Shown: positions 8,114-15,648, counted from the stretch's first letter. The stretch: 44,419 bases of DNA from an uncultured Selenomonadaceae bacterium (GCA_905234045.1 CAJOGS010000001.1:1-44419); one strand, 5' to 3'. Made by a program: numbers and translations. Notes: generated by a model from the sequence alone, not told the origin.

Positions 8114-8839
8114 ATTTTTCTCCCAAGTTTTTATACTTTGGTCTTGCAAAAATTTAAACATTGGTAAAATTTCTTGCCTATTGTCCCATTCTTCCAACGC
8201 CTGAAAATATTCTTTCCTGTCCTCTTCGTGGATTATCACAGGAGGATAATTTTTTTGCAATAAATAGTAATTTAAAGCCAAACGCCCTGTCCTGCCGTTT
8301 CCGTCTGAAAACGGGTGGATATTTTCAAATTTCAAATGAAAATAAGCGGCAACCTTTAAAATTTCTTTGCCGCTATAGTCATTTATTTCTTTCAACAATT
8401 CCGACATTTCCAGCGGAACATCTTCAGGCAATGCTCCTACTTCGTTTTGTCCTACTACATAATCGTGAATTTTAAATTTACCCGGTCTTTCTCCGGCATC
8501 CCAACGATTTTTATCATATGTATTTTTTGTCAGTTCGTAGTGAAATTTACAAATTAAATCACTATCTAATGGCAAATTTTTTTCATACGCTCCGAGTAAT
8601 TCAATGAACGCATCTTTGGAATTTCGGATTTCAAATAACGTTCTTAAATCACCGGTATATTGCACTACTCTATCATGTTCAAAAATTTCTCGCGTATCGT
8701 TGTAAGTTATTTCTGGATTTTCTATTTTTCCTGAATGATATGCTAACGATATAATTTTCCCGCTTATTGCCGTTTCTAATTCGCTTACTGATGAAATTTT
8801 TCTGCTCTGCCAATATTTAATTATTTCTTGATATTTCAT
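8057..8839 (-). CDS. Fic-domain enzyme (probable AMP transferase), N-terminal inhibitory motif
   Basis: A 260-residue Fic protein. The catalytic loop HPFSDGNGRTGR (175-186) fits the family consensus HxFx(D/E)GNGRxxR. The usual reaction is transfer of AMP from ATP to a target side chain. An upstream SGKIEN (36-41) fits the (S/T)xxxE(G/N) inhibitory helix, which marks a class II, self-inhibited Fic protein. A hydrophobic N-terminal helix and a flap (VVGQNEVG) precede the Fic core. It lies 1 base after the ADP-ribosylglycohydrolase stop and is third gene of a leftward operon. Target unknown. Confidence 0.9.
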   Translation of the reverse strand: MKYQEIIKYWQSRKISSVSELETAISGKIISLAYHSGKIENPEITYNDTREIFEHDRVVQYTGDLRTLFEIRNSKDAFIELLGAYEKNLPLDSDLICKFHYELTKNTYDKNRWDAGERPGKFKIHDYVVGQNEVGALPEDVPLEMSELLKEINDYSGKEILKVAAYFHLKFENIHPFSDGNGRTGRLALNYYLLQKNYPPVIIHEEDRKEYFQALEEWDNRQEILPMFKFLQDQSIKTWEKNLIMRSGDRFSSSSNSFTK

Positions 8840-8840
8840 T

Positions 8841-9803
8841 CTACACCACCTCTAATGCATAGAAAAAATTTTCCGCCATTTCTTCAAGATAAAGTCTGTT
8901 TTGCAAAGTTTTCAGCCAATTTTGGGGAATTTCTTCAATGCCATAATAAATACCTGCCAAACCTCCTGCAACTGATGCTACTGTGTCTGTGTCTTCGCCT
9001 AAATTTACCGCCTTTAATACCATTGATTTATAATTGTCGGTATTCAACAAACACCACAACGCCGCCTCCAATGTATCGACTACATAGCCACTGCTTTTTA
9101 TTTCTTCTTCCAATAAATCTGCAAAATCATCTTGCCACAATCTGGAATAATTTTCTAATTTTTTCTCAAATTTTGAATTGCCGTAAAAATTTTTAGCTTT
9201 TGACAATCCTATTTTTACTGATTCTGAAATTGAATTTCCTTCAAGTAGTTGCACCGCTATTAATGAATAAATCCCACAACCTAACATACTTCTTGCATGG
9301 GCATGCGTTAATGATGATATTTCATGAATTACTTTCAAAGCTCTTTCGTCAAAATTTTTTCCGTAAATCTTATATAAGTAAATAACGGCTGGTAAAATTC
9401 TCATCAATGAGCCATTTCCATTTGCATAACTTTCTTCTGAACCGCAATTCAAAGCCGGAACTTTTTGTATAAATTTAAATATCGCTAATGATGTTATTCT
9501 TCCACAATCAAATCTTACCCCTCTTGCTGTAAATTTTCCTTCAAAGTACCATTCCGAAAAATTTAGCATCAAATCTGTATAATCTATCCTTTTTAGCCTT
9601 GCGATACTTTCCATTGTTGCCACTGTCATGCTCGTATCATCTGACCATGTTCCTGCAGGTTGATTCCAAGTTCCAAATCCCAACATATCTTTTATCGGTT
9701 GTCGTCTCAGTGACTCACGGTTTTTAAATTCTACAGGAACGCCCATTGCATCGGCGACCGCTATTCCCAGTGTCATTGCTTTTATCGTCTCTAAATTAAT
9801 CAT
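8841..9803 (-). CDS. ADP-ribosylglycohydrolase (DraG/ARH family)
   Basis: A 320-residue hydrolase that removes ADP-ribose from modified proteins, nucleic acids or small molecules, using two metal ions. The metal site motifs are intact: GTWSDDTSM (51-59) near the N terminus and LGEDTDTVASVAGGL near the C terminus. The family pattern NGSLMRILP and LTHAHARS is also present. No signal peptide, so cytosolic. Its start overlaps the TPR gene stop by 8 bases, and Fic follows after 1 base, so the three are co-translated. Placed between a TPR protein and an AMP transferase it may reverse a modification. Confidence 0.9.
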   Translation of the reverse strand: MINLETIKAMTLGIAVADAMGVPVEFKNRESLRRQPIKDMLGFGTWNQPAGTWSDDTSMTVATMESIARLKRIDYTDLMLNFSEWYFEGKFTARGVRFDCGRITSLAIFKFIQKVPALNCGSEESYANGNGSLMRILPAVIYLYKIYGKNFDERALKVIHEISSLTHAHARSMLGCGIYSLIAVQLLEGNSISESVKIGLSKAKNFYGNSKFEKKLENYSRLWQDDFADLLEEEIKSSGYVVDTLEAALWCLLNTDNYKSMVLKAVNLGEDTDTVASVAGGLAGIYYGIEEIPQNWLKTLQNRLYLEEMAENFFYALEVV

Positions 9804-10239
9804 CTATGCTATCCTCTTTTTCCAGTTGTTTATTACAAAATTCTAATTCCTTACGAGCCAATTCATTATCCGGCTCAAGTTCAAGAACTTTTTCAAAATT
9901 TGATTTTGCTAATTCGTAATTATTTCCCCATTTTAAAATTGCCATTCCATTATTCAGATACGCTCCGACAAAATCTTTATCCAGTTCTATGACCTTTCTA
10001 AAATATTTGCAAGCAAGAATACTGTCATTAATATCCCATTCAGTATAATATGTTCCCAATGCAGAATGTGCCAAGCCCAGCAAATAATAAATTTCTTTTT
10101 TCATATCCTTGTCCGAACTAAAGCGGGCAAATTTGAGTGCCTTATTGCAATAAGCTACTGCATTATTGTAATTTCCTTCTTTCAAATATTTTTTGGCTTC
10201 TTCCAATTTTTCTTTTGCAATTTTGATGTCATCATTCAT
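9796..10239 (-). CDS. TPR protein, first gene of the ARH-Fic operon
   Basis: About 147 residues made of tetratricopeptide repeats: NYNNAVAYCNKALKFAR, then a unit around DSILACKYFRKVIELD, then NYELAKSNFEKVLELEPDN. The start is put at the ATG at 10239 because GGGAGGA lies just upstream; the ATG at 10254 would begin inside that ribosome-binding site. TPR units bind peptides or proteins, so it may present a target to the two enzymes encoded downstream. A minus-strand TATACT near 10286 could be the operon promoter. No other domain is seen. Confidence 0.75.
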   Translation of the reverse strand: MNDDIKIAKEKLEEAKKYLKEGNYNNAVAYCNKALKFARFSSDKDMKKEIYYLLGLAHSALGTYYTEWDINDSILACKYFRKVIELDKDFVGAYLNNGMAILKWGNNYELAKSNFEKVLELEPDNELARKELEFCNKQLEKEDSIDD

Positions 10240-10385
10240 AACGATTCCTCCCATTAGTCTTTACCTTATCTCTTCTGTATACAGTATAACACCTTCAATG
10301 TACAAAAAAGATTACATTAAATTTCAAAATTTGATTTATCACTATTTATAATTTTATATCACTTTACAGATTCAATCAACTCTTA

Positions 10386-10414
10386 TTGACTTTAATAATT
10401 TACAAAATTATAAT
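10386..10414 (+). promoter_or_regulatory. Promoter of the HTH gene at 10453
   Basis: TTGACT (10386-10391) and TATAAT (10409-10414) with a 17-base spacer, about 40 bases before the start codon. It lies in the 213-base divergent region between the leftward TPR operon and the rightward replication module. Confidence 0.75.
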
Positions 10415-10452
10415 TAATGTATACTCTTTTATTTTGATAGGATGTGATTATT

Positions 10453-10947
10453 TTGAAAGATTTTGATCCTGATGAAGTTACAAGGATTCTTGGCATTCTT
10501 CCGGAAAAGTCTCCGCGTGGGCGCAAAAAATCTCCAGACAATAATAACACTAGTTCCGTTCAAGCCGGTCTCCCCGACGATTGGACTAGAGCCACTTTTA
10601 TTGTTCGAGTTGAGCATCTTCAAAAACTTAAAGATTTTGCCTATACTGAAAGAGTTTCTATTAAAGACGCTCTTGATACTGCTCTTGAACGCTTTCTTCA
10701 AGATTATACTGATTTACTTCCGCACAACAGAGAAAGGCGCACTGACAATAAAATTATTAATATCGACGGTGAAAAACATTATAATATTAAGCAAGTTGCA
10801 GCTATCTTGAATCGCGCCCCTATCAGTATTTATAACTACATTCATTCTGGCAAACTCAAGGCTCGGAAAATTGGCAATACTTTTCTTGTTACAGAATCCA
10901 ATCTAAGGGAATTTGCTAAAAATCAATCTCTTATCGTTGAAAAATAA
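10453..10947 (+). CDS. Putative DNA-binding protein with excisionase-like HTH
   Basis: About 164 residues. The C-terminal part (about 110-160) is a MerR/excisionase-like helix-turn-helix: YNIKQVAAILNRAPISIYNY, then a basic wing GKLKARKIGNTFLV. The middle (about 40-80: ATFIVRVEHLQKLKDFAY and IKDALDTALERFLQDY) resembles a ribbon-helix-helix module. The N terminus is Pro/Lys/Asn-rich linker. The start is TTG 10453, since AGGATGTGAT, a near match to the full anti-Shine-Dalgarno complement, ends 4 bases upstream; GTG at 10444 lies inside it. It directly precedes the primase-helicase leader and may regulate it or act in partition or excision. Confidence 0.65.
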   Translation: MKDFDPDEVTRILGILPEKSPRGRKKSPDNNNTSSVQAGLPDDWTRATFIVRVEHLQKLKDFAYTERVSIKDALDTALERFLQDYTDLLPHNRERRTDNKIINIDGEKHYNIKQVAAILNRAPISIYNYIHSGKLKARKIGNTFLVTESNLREFAKNQSLIVEK

Positions 10948-10982
10948 AAAAGGTGGCTATCCACTTACTTTGTCCACCTTTT
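10948..10982 (+). terminator. Terminator formed by a GTGGAC-type repeat
   Basis: A stem AAAAGGTGG / CCACCTTTT (10948-10956 with 10974-10982) directly follows the HTH gene. It uses the same GGTGGAC/GTCCACC words as the repeats at 7.0 and 15.1-15.5 kb. Confidence 0.6.
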
Positions 10983-10992
10983 CAATTTAAAT

Positions 10993-11085
10993 TTGGTTGC
11001 TTTATTAGAATTTGTATGGTATTATTCACATAGACGCAAAAAAGCCCCGCAGTGTTTCACAGACACTGCAGAGCAAATCTTGTGA
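10993..11085 (+). pseudogene. Possible remnant of a small type I toxin
   Basis: The frame reads LVALLEFVWYYSHRRKKAPQ and ends after FTDTAEQIL: a hydrophobic stretch followed by a basic patch, then a short polar tail. This is the layout of Fst/holin-like type I toxins. It overlaps the terminator of the minus-strand RNA at 11038, as in such toxin-antitoxin pairs. There is no ATG and no ribosome-binding site; upstream is the GTCCACC repeat, so the N terminus seems lost. A TTG at 10993 is the only nearby start. Low certainty. Confidence 0.3.
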
Positions 11086-11139
11086 ATGTACCTTTCACTC
11101 GAAATCCAATAGGTTTTTTGCTGCCAACCGTAGTTGGTT
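11038..11139 (-). ncRNA. Small minus-strand RNA, type I antitoxin-like
   Basis: A minus-strand promoter (TATAAT at 11146-11151, TTGTAT at 11169-11174, 17-base spacer) would start an RNA near 11139. The RNA contains a 5' hairpin AACCAACTACGGTTGG and ends in a strong terminator (stem 11045-11055 with 11063-11073, then six U). Length about 100 nucleotides. From memory, antitoxin RNAs of Bacillota holin-like toxin loci begin with the same ACCGATAACC and GGTTGGCA layout. The opposing frame at 10993-11085 would be its target. It could instead regulate the downstream primase leader. Confidence 0.5.
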
Positions 11140-11202
11140 ATCGGTATTATAACCTAAGAATTGACTTAATACAAGAATATTTTTAAGGAAAATAGATTGA
11201 AG

Positions 11203-11234
11203 GACGGCATTCACAGGCGCGGATGTCGTCTTTT
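11203..11234 (+). terminator. Weak hairpin with T-run before the primase leader
   Basis: GACGGCAT (11203-11210) pairs with ATGTCGTC (11223-11230) with one mismatch, followed by TTTT. It could be a weak terminator or part of a structured 5' leader of the primase-helicase gene. Confidence 0.35.
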
Positions 11235-11256
11235 GCTATTTTATAAAGGAGGTCTC

Positions 11257-11307
11257 ATGGAAAAACTTTATTCACCAAATATTGACGCAACTAAAAAAAC
11301 CTTGTAA
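11257..11307 (+). CDS. 16-codon leader peptide upstream of primase-helicase
   Basis: The frame MEKLYSPNIDATKKTL has one of the best ribosome-binding sites in the window (AAAGGAGG, 5 bases before ATG). Its last codons and the base before its stop form the 5' arm of a 15-base hairpin whose 3' arm is at 11338-11352. A ribosome finishing the peptide would cover that arm and keep the hairpin from forming. This is the layout of an attenuator or translational coupling leader. No run of one amino acid codon points to a sensed amino acid, although Lys and Thr recur. Confidence 0.45.
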   Translation: MEKLYSPNIDATKKTL

Positions 11308-11352
11308 AATTTCAATCGGCTAAAACTGAAAAACTCTCAAGGCTTTTTTAGT
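11290..11352 (+). promoter_or_regulatory. Attenuator-like hairpin before primase-helicase gene
   Basis: The 5' arm 11290-11304 and 3' arm 11338-11352 pair at 14 of 15 positions (one A/C mismatch), with a 33-base loop. The CCTTG/CAAGG core is followed by six T, so it can act as a terminator. The 5' arm lies inside the leader peptide. The primase-helicase start follows 39 bases later. Confidence 0.5.
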
Positions 11353-11390
11353 TCAATATGTTTAACCCCTCAGAAAGGAGTATTTTTTCT

Positions 11391-14300
11391 ATGGAGAATG
11401 ATAACAGAATTAATCAGTTATCACAAGGGGTAACTTCAGTTACCGGTAACCTTCAAATTGGTTACCCCCAGTTACCCCCAGAGCAACAAAATTTTACAAC
11501 TACTGAAGTTGCAAAAATTTTCGGAGTTACTAAACAAGCCGTTATTAAATGGCGTAAAAACGGGAAACTTAGTGCAGATAGTATAGACAAACAGGGAGTT
11601 TATTGGTATTCAAGGGATAACTTGGAAAAGTTACTGGTTACCCCCAGTTACCCCCTAGTTACCGGTAACTTTCAAAGTGATTCACCCCAAGTTACCGGTA
11701 ACCTGAATATTAGTTACCCCCAAGTTACCCCCTCAGTTACCGGTAATTTTCCAACTGGTTACCCCCAAGTTACCCCCTTGGTTACCCCCAGTTACCCCCT
11801 AGTTACTGATAACTTTAAATCACCAACTGAGTCTAAAAAAATCTTCATTCCTGAAAATGTAATTGATGAAATTAAACAGATTCCGCCAGAATCTTTAGCC
11901 GCTCTTGGCGTTATCTCTGTTGCAAAAAAATCCATTAATGGCAAGCCTACTTATGTTTGTCCGAATTGCGAAAATGGTACAGGCAAAGACGGAGATGGGA
12001 TTCAACCGAATTTTGTCGGCAACACTTGGCTTTATCATTGCTTTAAATGCAACGAGGCTTTCAACAATATTCATTTGCTCGGTTTTTATTACAATCTTGA
12101 TTTTCACTCGAACTTTAAAGAAATTTGCCGTCGTGCTTGTGATGATTTCGGGATTTATCTTGATTCAAATCATCAATATAAAAATACAGGCAACAATAAG
12201 CTAATCGCCTTTAATCCTCGTCAAGACTTTGTTCCCCAAAAATCTCCTGAAGAATTAGCTCTTGAGTCTAAAGAAATTGAAATGATTAAGTCTGATATTG
12301 CCATTGCTCAGGATAATCTTAATAATTTACCTGTAGATGCCAGACGTGGAATCACTATTGAAACTTTTAAAATTTTTAAATCCGGTTTTATTTCTGATTG
12401 GACTTCACCTAAAAGCCGTATCAATAATAAATATACGACGCCAACTCCACGCCTTATTATTCCTTCCGGCAATCATTATCTTGCTCGGCTTACTGTGCCG
12501 CTTGATTCATTCGACGAAGAAACTCAAAAATACATTCAGCCTAAACAACACGCAGGTACTAAATTTCCATTCAATTTCGATTCTATTTCTACTGATTTAA
12601 TTAATATTGTTGTAGAAGGAGAGCTTGATGCTATCAGCATTTTTCAAGCTACCAATGGAAAAATTCCCGTCGTTGCTACTTCCGGCGTCTCTGGTTATGT
12701 TGAATTTGTTCGACTTGTTAAAGAAAAATTGGGAAACGCTGACATTAAACCTAAATTTTTGATTCTTTTTGACCCTGATGAATCAGGGCGTAACACTGCT
12801 ACAAAATTTCAAGAAGAATTAAATTCGGCTAAGTTTCCGGCTGTTTGCGATTTCTTGTCAAATGAAATTTCAAAAATTGATGCTAATGATATTCTTTGCA
12901 AAGACGGTGATGCTAAACTTGCCGAGTTAATTAATTCCATTCTCGCAACGGCTCAAAAGAATATTGATAGTATCGCGTTTGAGTTCGCTGAAGAATCAAA
13001 ACTTCAAGATAAAATTGCTACTTGGATTTCAATAAATGGTGATATTGAACCTGCAACTTTATCAAATTTGAAAACTACAGCTGAATATCTGAAATCTTTA
13101 ACTGTTGATAAAATCAATTCTGCTATTGTCAACGAATCTAAAGTTCTCCATGCTGTTGCTTCTTGTCAATTCTACGACTTTTACAGACAGATTGCTGACG
13201 AGTTTTTGGCGCGTGTTTACTCTGCTAAATCTAATGCTAAAAAAGTTGTTCAAAATGAAGCTTCCGATAATCCCGTTTCAGATTCTGCTAGAGCTCTTGC
13301 TTCACTTGATTTAAAATTTGTGACAGATTCTATCAAAAAGTTTGTTACTCAAGTTGCCAAATCTCATAAATCCTATATCGAACAGAAAAAAGCTGAACAA
13401 AATCTTATTGAACACGAACAAAAATTACAAGCCGCTGAGAAATATCGCACTGATGCCATTGAGCATTTAAAATTTTTAAAATCTCAACCGCCGACTACTG
13501 AACGCGATAACGAAATGCGAAAAATTATTGCCAATAATTGCAGTTGGCATGAAGACAAGTATGGAAATAGAATTGCTGTTCGCTCTACCATGGATAACTA
13601 CGATTTAATTTTTTCTTATGACCCTATTATTTCGGGTTTTTTTGCCTATGATGAATTTAAACAAGCCATTGTTTTTATGAAAAAAGCTCCTTGGCGTAAG
13701 AATTTTTCTCCCTATGAAACTTGGCAAGATTCCGATGATGCAAATTTGCGCGTTTATCTTCGTCGTAATTATACCGACATTTCTAATGAAAAACTTTATG
13801 CCGATACTTTTGAATCCTATGCTTGGGGAAATTCTTTCCACGTTGTTAAAGAGTATTTGAATAGTTTACCTAAATGGGACGGAACCCCTCGGGCTGAAAC
13901 TTTATTTATTAAATTTTTGCGTGTCGATGATACCAATTACAGCCGTGAAATTACTATGAACTGGCTTTTTGGGGCATTGGCACGTATTTTTTATCCTGGT
14001 TGTGAATATCAAACTGCTCTTGTTCTTAATGGGGCTCAAAAAATTGGTAAATCTACTATTGCCAAATTGCTCGGGGGAGCTTGGCATGCCGCTCTCAAAG
14101 ATTCGATTGAAGATTCTCACGCCATTGACGTTTTACAGACTGCTTGGATTGTTGAACTTGAAGAATTTTGGGCTGCCGGTAAAGCCGCTGTTAATGCTTT
14201 AAAAGCTTTTATTTCTGCCAATGCTGACGACCGCCGCGAAGTTTATGCTCATAAAGCTAAAAAATTTCTTCGTCACTGCGTTTTTATCGTTACTTGTAAT

Positions 14301-15068
14301 GACCAACAATTTTTGAAAGATAAAACCGGCAACCGGCGTTTCTTGGTTCTCAAATGTAATAGTAAAAAATTTGATTATGTTGAAGGCTTAAATCAAGAAT
14401 ATATTCAACAAGTTTGGGCTGAGGCTCTTTACAAGTTTAACGAAAAATTTGCTGATGGCTTTAACGATTCTAAACTTCAACTTTCTACCGAGACTCAACA
14501 AATTGCTGAAAAAATTGCTGAAACATTTACTATCGATGACAGTTTGGACGGTGAAATTGAAGCCTTCCTCAATACCAAAATTCCTCCTTATCCTGTTTGG
14601 AAACTTTTAACTAAAGAGGAACGCAGAAAATTTTTCCTTGCTAATTCTATTACTTTAGATAAAGAAGATTTGCAAGTTAGACGTAATAAACTGAAAACTG
14701 ATGAACTTGTTGAATTTGATAATGCTATTGAGAATCCCGAATTTACTCGCACTATCGAAAAAGCCACTCCTTATGGTTCAGTCGCTTGCATTTCTATTTA
14801 TGGTAGTGTCTATCGTACTGAAACTTGCGCCTCTGAAGTTTTTAACGAATGTTTTGGAAACGATAAACGTAAAAGTATTTTCCGTATTACAGAAGTTCTT
14901 AGTACTCTTAATGGTTGGTTTTTTTCAGAAAGTAGAAGTAAGGATTTTCACGATTGTTACGGAGACCAACGACGTACTTATTGCCGCAAAGAAATTCCCA
15001 TAAAAGATATAAATGATAATAAAATTTCAGCAGACACAGATAATCAAAATTTCGATTCGCCTTTTTGA
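11391..15068 (+). CDS. Primase-helicase: HTH, zinc finger, TOPRIM and VapE-like helicase
   Basis: A 1225-residue replication protein. Order: a MerR-like HTH (about 35-75, FTTTEVAKIFGVTKQAVIKW); a repetitive linker (about 84-140) encoded by iteron-like DNA; a primase zinc finger (C190, C193, C217, C220); a TOPRIM domain (VEGELDA 408-414, FDPDESG 460-466); a helical middle; and a virulence-associated-E type P-loop helicase (NGAQKIGKST 880-889, Walker B WIVELEEF 919-926, TCND 968-971, GNRRF 980-984). It should synthesise primers and unwind DNA at the element's origin. The start at 11391 has AGAAAGGAG upstream; the ATG at 11358 does not. Third positions are T-rich, unlike genes after 15.6 kb. A GTGGAC hairpin terminator follows. 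Confidence 0.9.
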   Translation: MENDNRINQLSQGVTSVTGNLQIGYPQLPPEQQNFTTTEVAKIFGVTKQAVIKWRKNGKLSADSIDKQGVYWYSRDNLEKLLVTPSYPLVTGNFQSDSPQVTGNLNISYPQVTPSVTGNFPTGYPQVTPLVTPSYPLVTDNFKSPTESKKIFIPENVIDEIKQIPPESLAALGVISVAKKSINGKPTYVCPNCENGTGKDGDGIQPNFVGNTWLYHCFKCNEAFNNIHLLGFYYNLDFHSNFKEICRRACDDFGIYLDSNHQYKNTGNNKLIAFNPRQDFVPQKSPEELALESKEIEMIKSDIAIAQDNLNNLPVDARRGITIETFKIFKSGFISDWTSPKSRINNKYTTPTPRLIIPSGNHYLARLTVPLDSFDEETQKYIQPKQHAGTKFPFNFDSISTDLINIVVEGELDAISIFQATNGKIPVVATSGVSGYVEFVRLVKEKLGNADIKPKFLILFDPDESGRNTATKFQEELNSAKFPAVCDFLSNEISKIDANDILCKDGDAKLAELINSILATAQKNIDSIAFEFAEESKLQDKIATWISINGDIEPATLSNLKTTAEYLKSLTVDKINSAIVNESKVLHAVASCQFYDFYRQIADEFLARVYSAKSNAKKVVQNEASDNPVSDSARALASLDLKFVTDSIKKFVTQVAKSHKSYIEQKKAEQNLIEHEQKLQAAEKYRTDAIEHLKFLKSQPPTTERDNEMRKIIANNCSWHEDKYGNRIAVRSTMDNYDLIFSYDPIISGFFAYDEFKQAIVFMKKAPWRKNFSPYETWQDSDDANLRVYLRRNYTDISNEKLYADTFESYAWGNSFHVVKEYLNSLPKWDGTPRAETLFIKFLRVDDTNYSREITMNWLFGALARIFYPGCEYQTALVLNGAQKIGKSTIAKLLGGAWHAALKDSIEDSHAIDVLQTAWIVELEEFWAAGKAAVNALKAFISANADDRREVYAHKAKKFLRHCVFIVTCNDQQFLKDKTGNRRFLVLKCNSKKFDYVEGLNQEYIQQVWAEALYKFNEKFADGFNDSKLQLSTETQQIAEKIAETFTIDDSLDGEIEAFLNTKIPPYPVWKLLTKEERRKFFLANSITLDKEDLQVRRNKLKTDELVEFDNAIENPEFTRTIEKATPYGSVACISIYGSVYRTETCASEVFNECFGNDKRKSIFRITEVLSTLNGWFFSESRSKDFHDCYGDQRRTYCRKEIPIKDINDNKISADTDNQNFDSPF
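11427..11813 (+). repeat. GTTACC iteron-like array inside the primase-helicase gene
   Basis: Within 387 bases there are ten direct GTTACCCCC units (11461, 11471, 11637, 11647, 11713, 11724, 11758, 11769, 11781, 11791), one inverted copy (11427), three perfect GTTACCGGTAAC palindromes (11439, 11658, 11691) and two near copies (11736, 11802). Neighbouring units are mostly 10-12 bases apart, about one helical turn. All share the half-site GTTACC. The array encodes the Tyr-Pro-Val-Thr-rich linker directly after the HTH domain. This is the arrangement of an origin placed inside its initiator gene, as in lambda O. Confidence 0.8.
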
Positions 15069-15120
15069 ACATAAATAGTATAAAAATGGCGTGAAACATT
15101 GTTAAACACAAAAAGTGGAC

Positions 15121-15157
15121 AAGGTGGATGAGCTAAAAAAGCTTGTCCACCTTTTTT
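15121..15157 (+). terminator. Terminator of the primase-helicase gene
   Basis: A 13-base stem (AAGGTGGATGAGC with GCTTGTCCACCTT, two G-T pairs) with a short A-rich loop and six T after it, 52 bases beyond the primase stop codon. Confidence 0.8.
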
Positions 15158-15255
15158 CCTTCAAAAATTCCGCGTATTTACGCCATTTTTTTACCTTTGG
15201 TGGACAAGTGGACAAGGTGGACGACTTTTCCTATAAATTGGATGAGAAAAAAAAA

Positions 15256-15312
15256 TTTCCCCCGAAATTTTTTCCTATTTTAGCAATTTTTTTTCGGGGG
15301 GAAAATTTTTTT
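15256..15312. terminator. Strong bidirectional terminator
   Basis: TTTCCCCCGAAA (15256-15267) pairs with TTTCGGGGGGAAA (15292-15304), followed by a T-run and preceded by a nine-base A-run, so it works on both strands. It separates the primase transcript from the nuclease/ERF operon. Confidence 0.75.
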
Positions 15313-15581
15313 TTAATATAAAAGTAGAAAAACGCGTCCACTTCGTCCACTCATCCACTTTTTATAATAATGGCGTTTGTACGCGGTTTTTAAACTATAA
15401 AAATGGTGGACGATATATTTTTAGGTTGTCCACCGTCCACTTTTTAATGTTACACTATGTTTCACGCCATTTTTACGCTCTCTAAAAATGATAAATAGCA
15501 GTTCTAAAGATTTCATAGGACGCTCAAAGAAAAATTTTGAAATAATGAAACGGGAGGATTCGTCATTTTTTAGAAAAAAGC

Positions 15582-15610
15582 TTGATTCTATGTAAACATT
15601 GTAATATAAT
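15582..15610 (+). promoter_or_regulatory. Promoter of the nuclease-ERF operon
   Basis: TTGATT (15582-15587) and TATAAT (15605-15610), 17-base spacer, about 39 bases before the nuclease start. It is followed by AGGAGG 7 bases before the ATG. Confidence 0.75.
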
Positions 15611-15648
15611 ATTATATGAAATAAGAAAAGAAATAGGAGGATAAAAAA

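Larger units (their letters stand above)
15083..15474. repeat. Cluster of GTGGAC/GTCCAC boxes and 38-base repeats
   Basis: In the 580-base gap after the primase gene, a 38-base unit occurs inverted at 15083-15120 and direct at 15435-15474 (also at 7017-7054). Between them are many single boxes: tandem GTGGAC near 15200-15222, tandem GTCCAC near 15336-15358, and GTGGAC/GTCCACC around 15406-15440. Partial CGCCATTTTT words lie at 15181 and 15371. Short frames here (for example VDKVDELKK) are just translations of the repeats. The arrangement looks like protein-binding sites of a replication or partition locus. Confidence 0.75.

Noticed and set aside
11427-11813. CRISPR-like array
   Set aside because: Units are only 9-12 bases, directly adjacent or separated by a few bases, with no spacers of uniform length and no cas genes. 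They lie in a coding frame.
15115-15321. 68-codon plus-strand frame starting MDKVDELKKLVHLFSFKN
   Set aside because: It is a translation of GTGGAC/GTCCAC repeats and two terminator hairpins. It has no ribosome-binding site and its composition follows the repeats.
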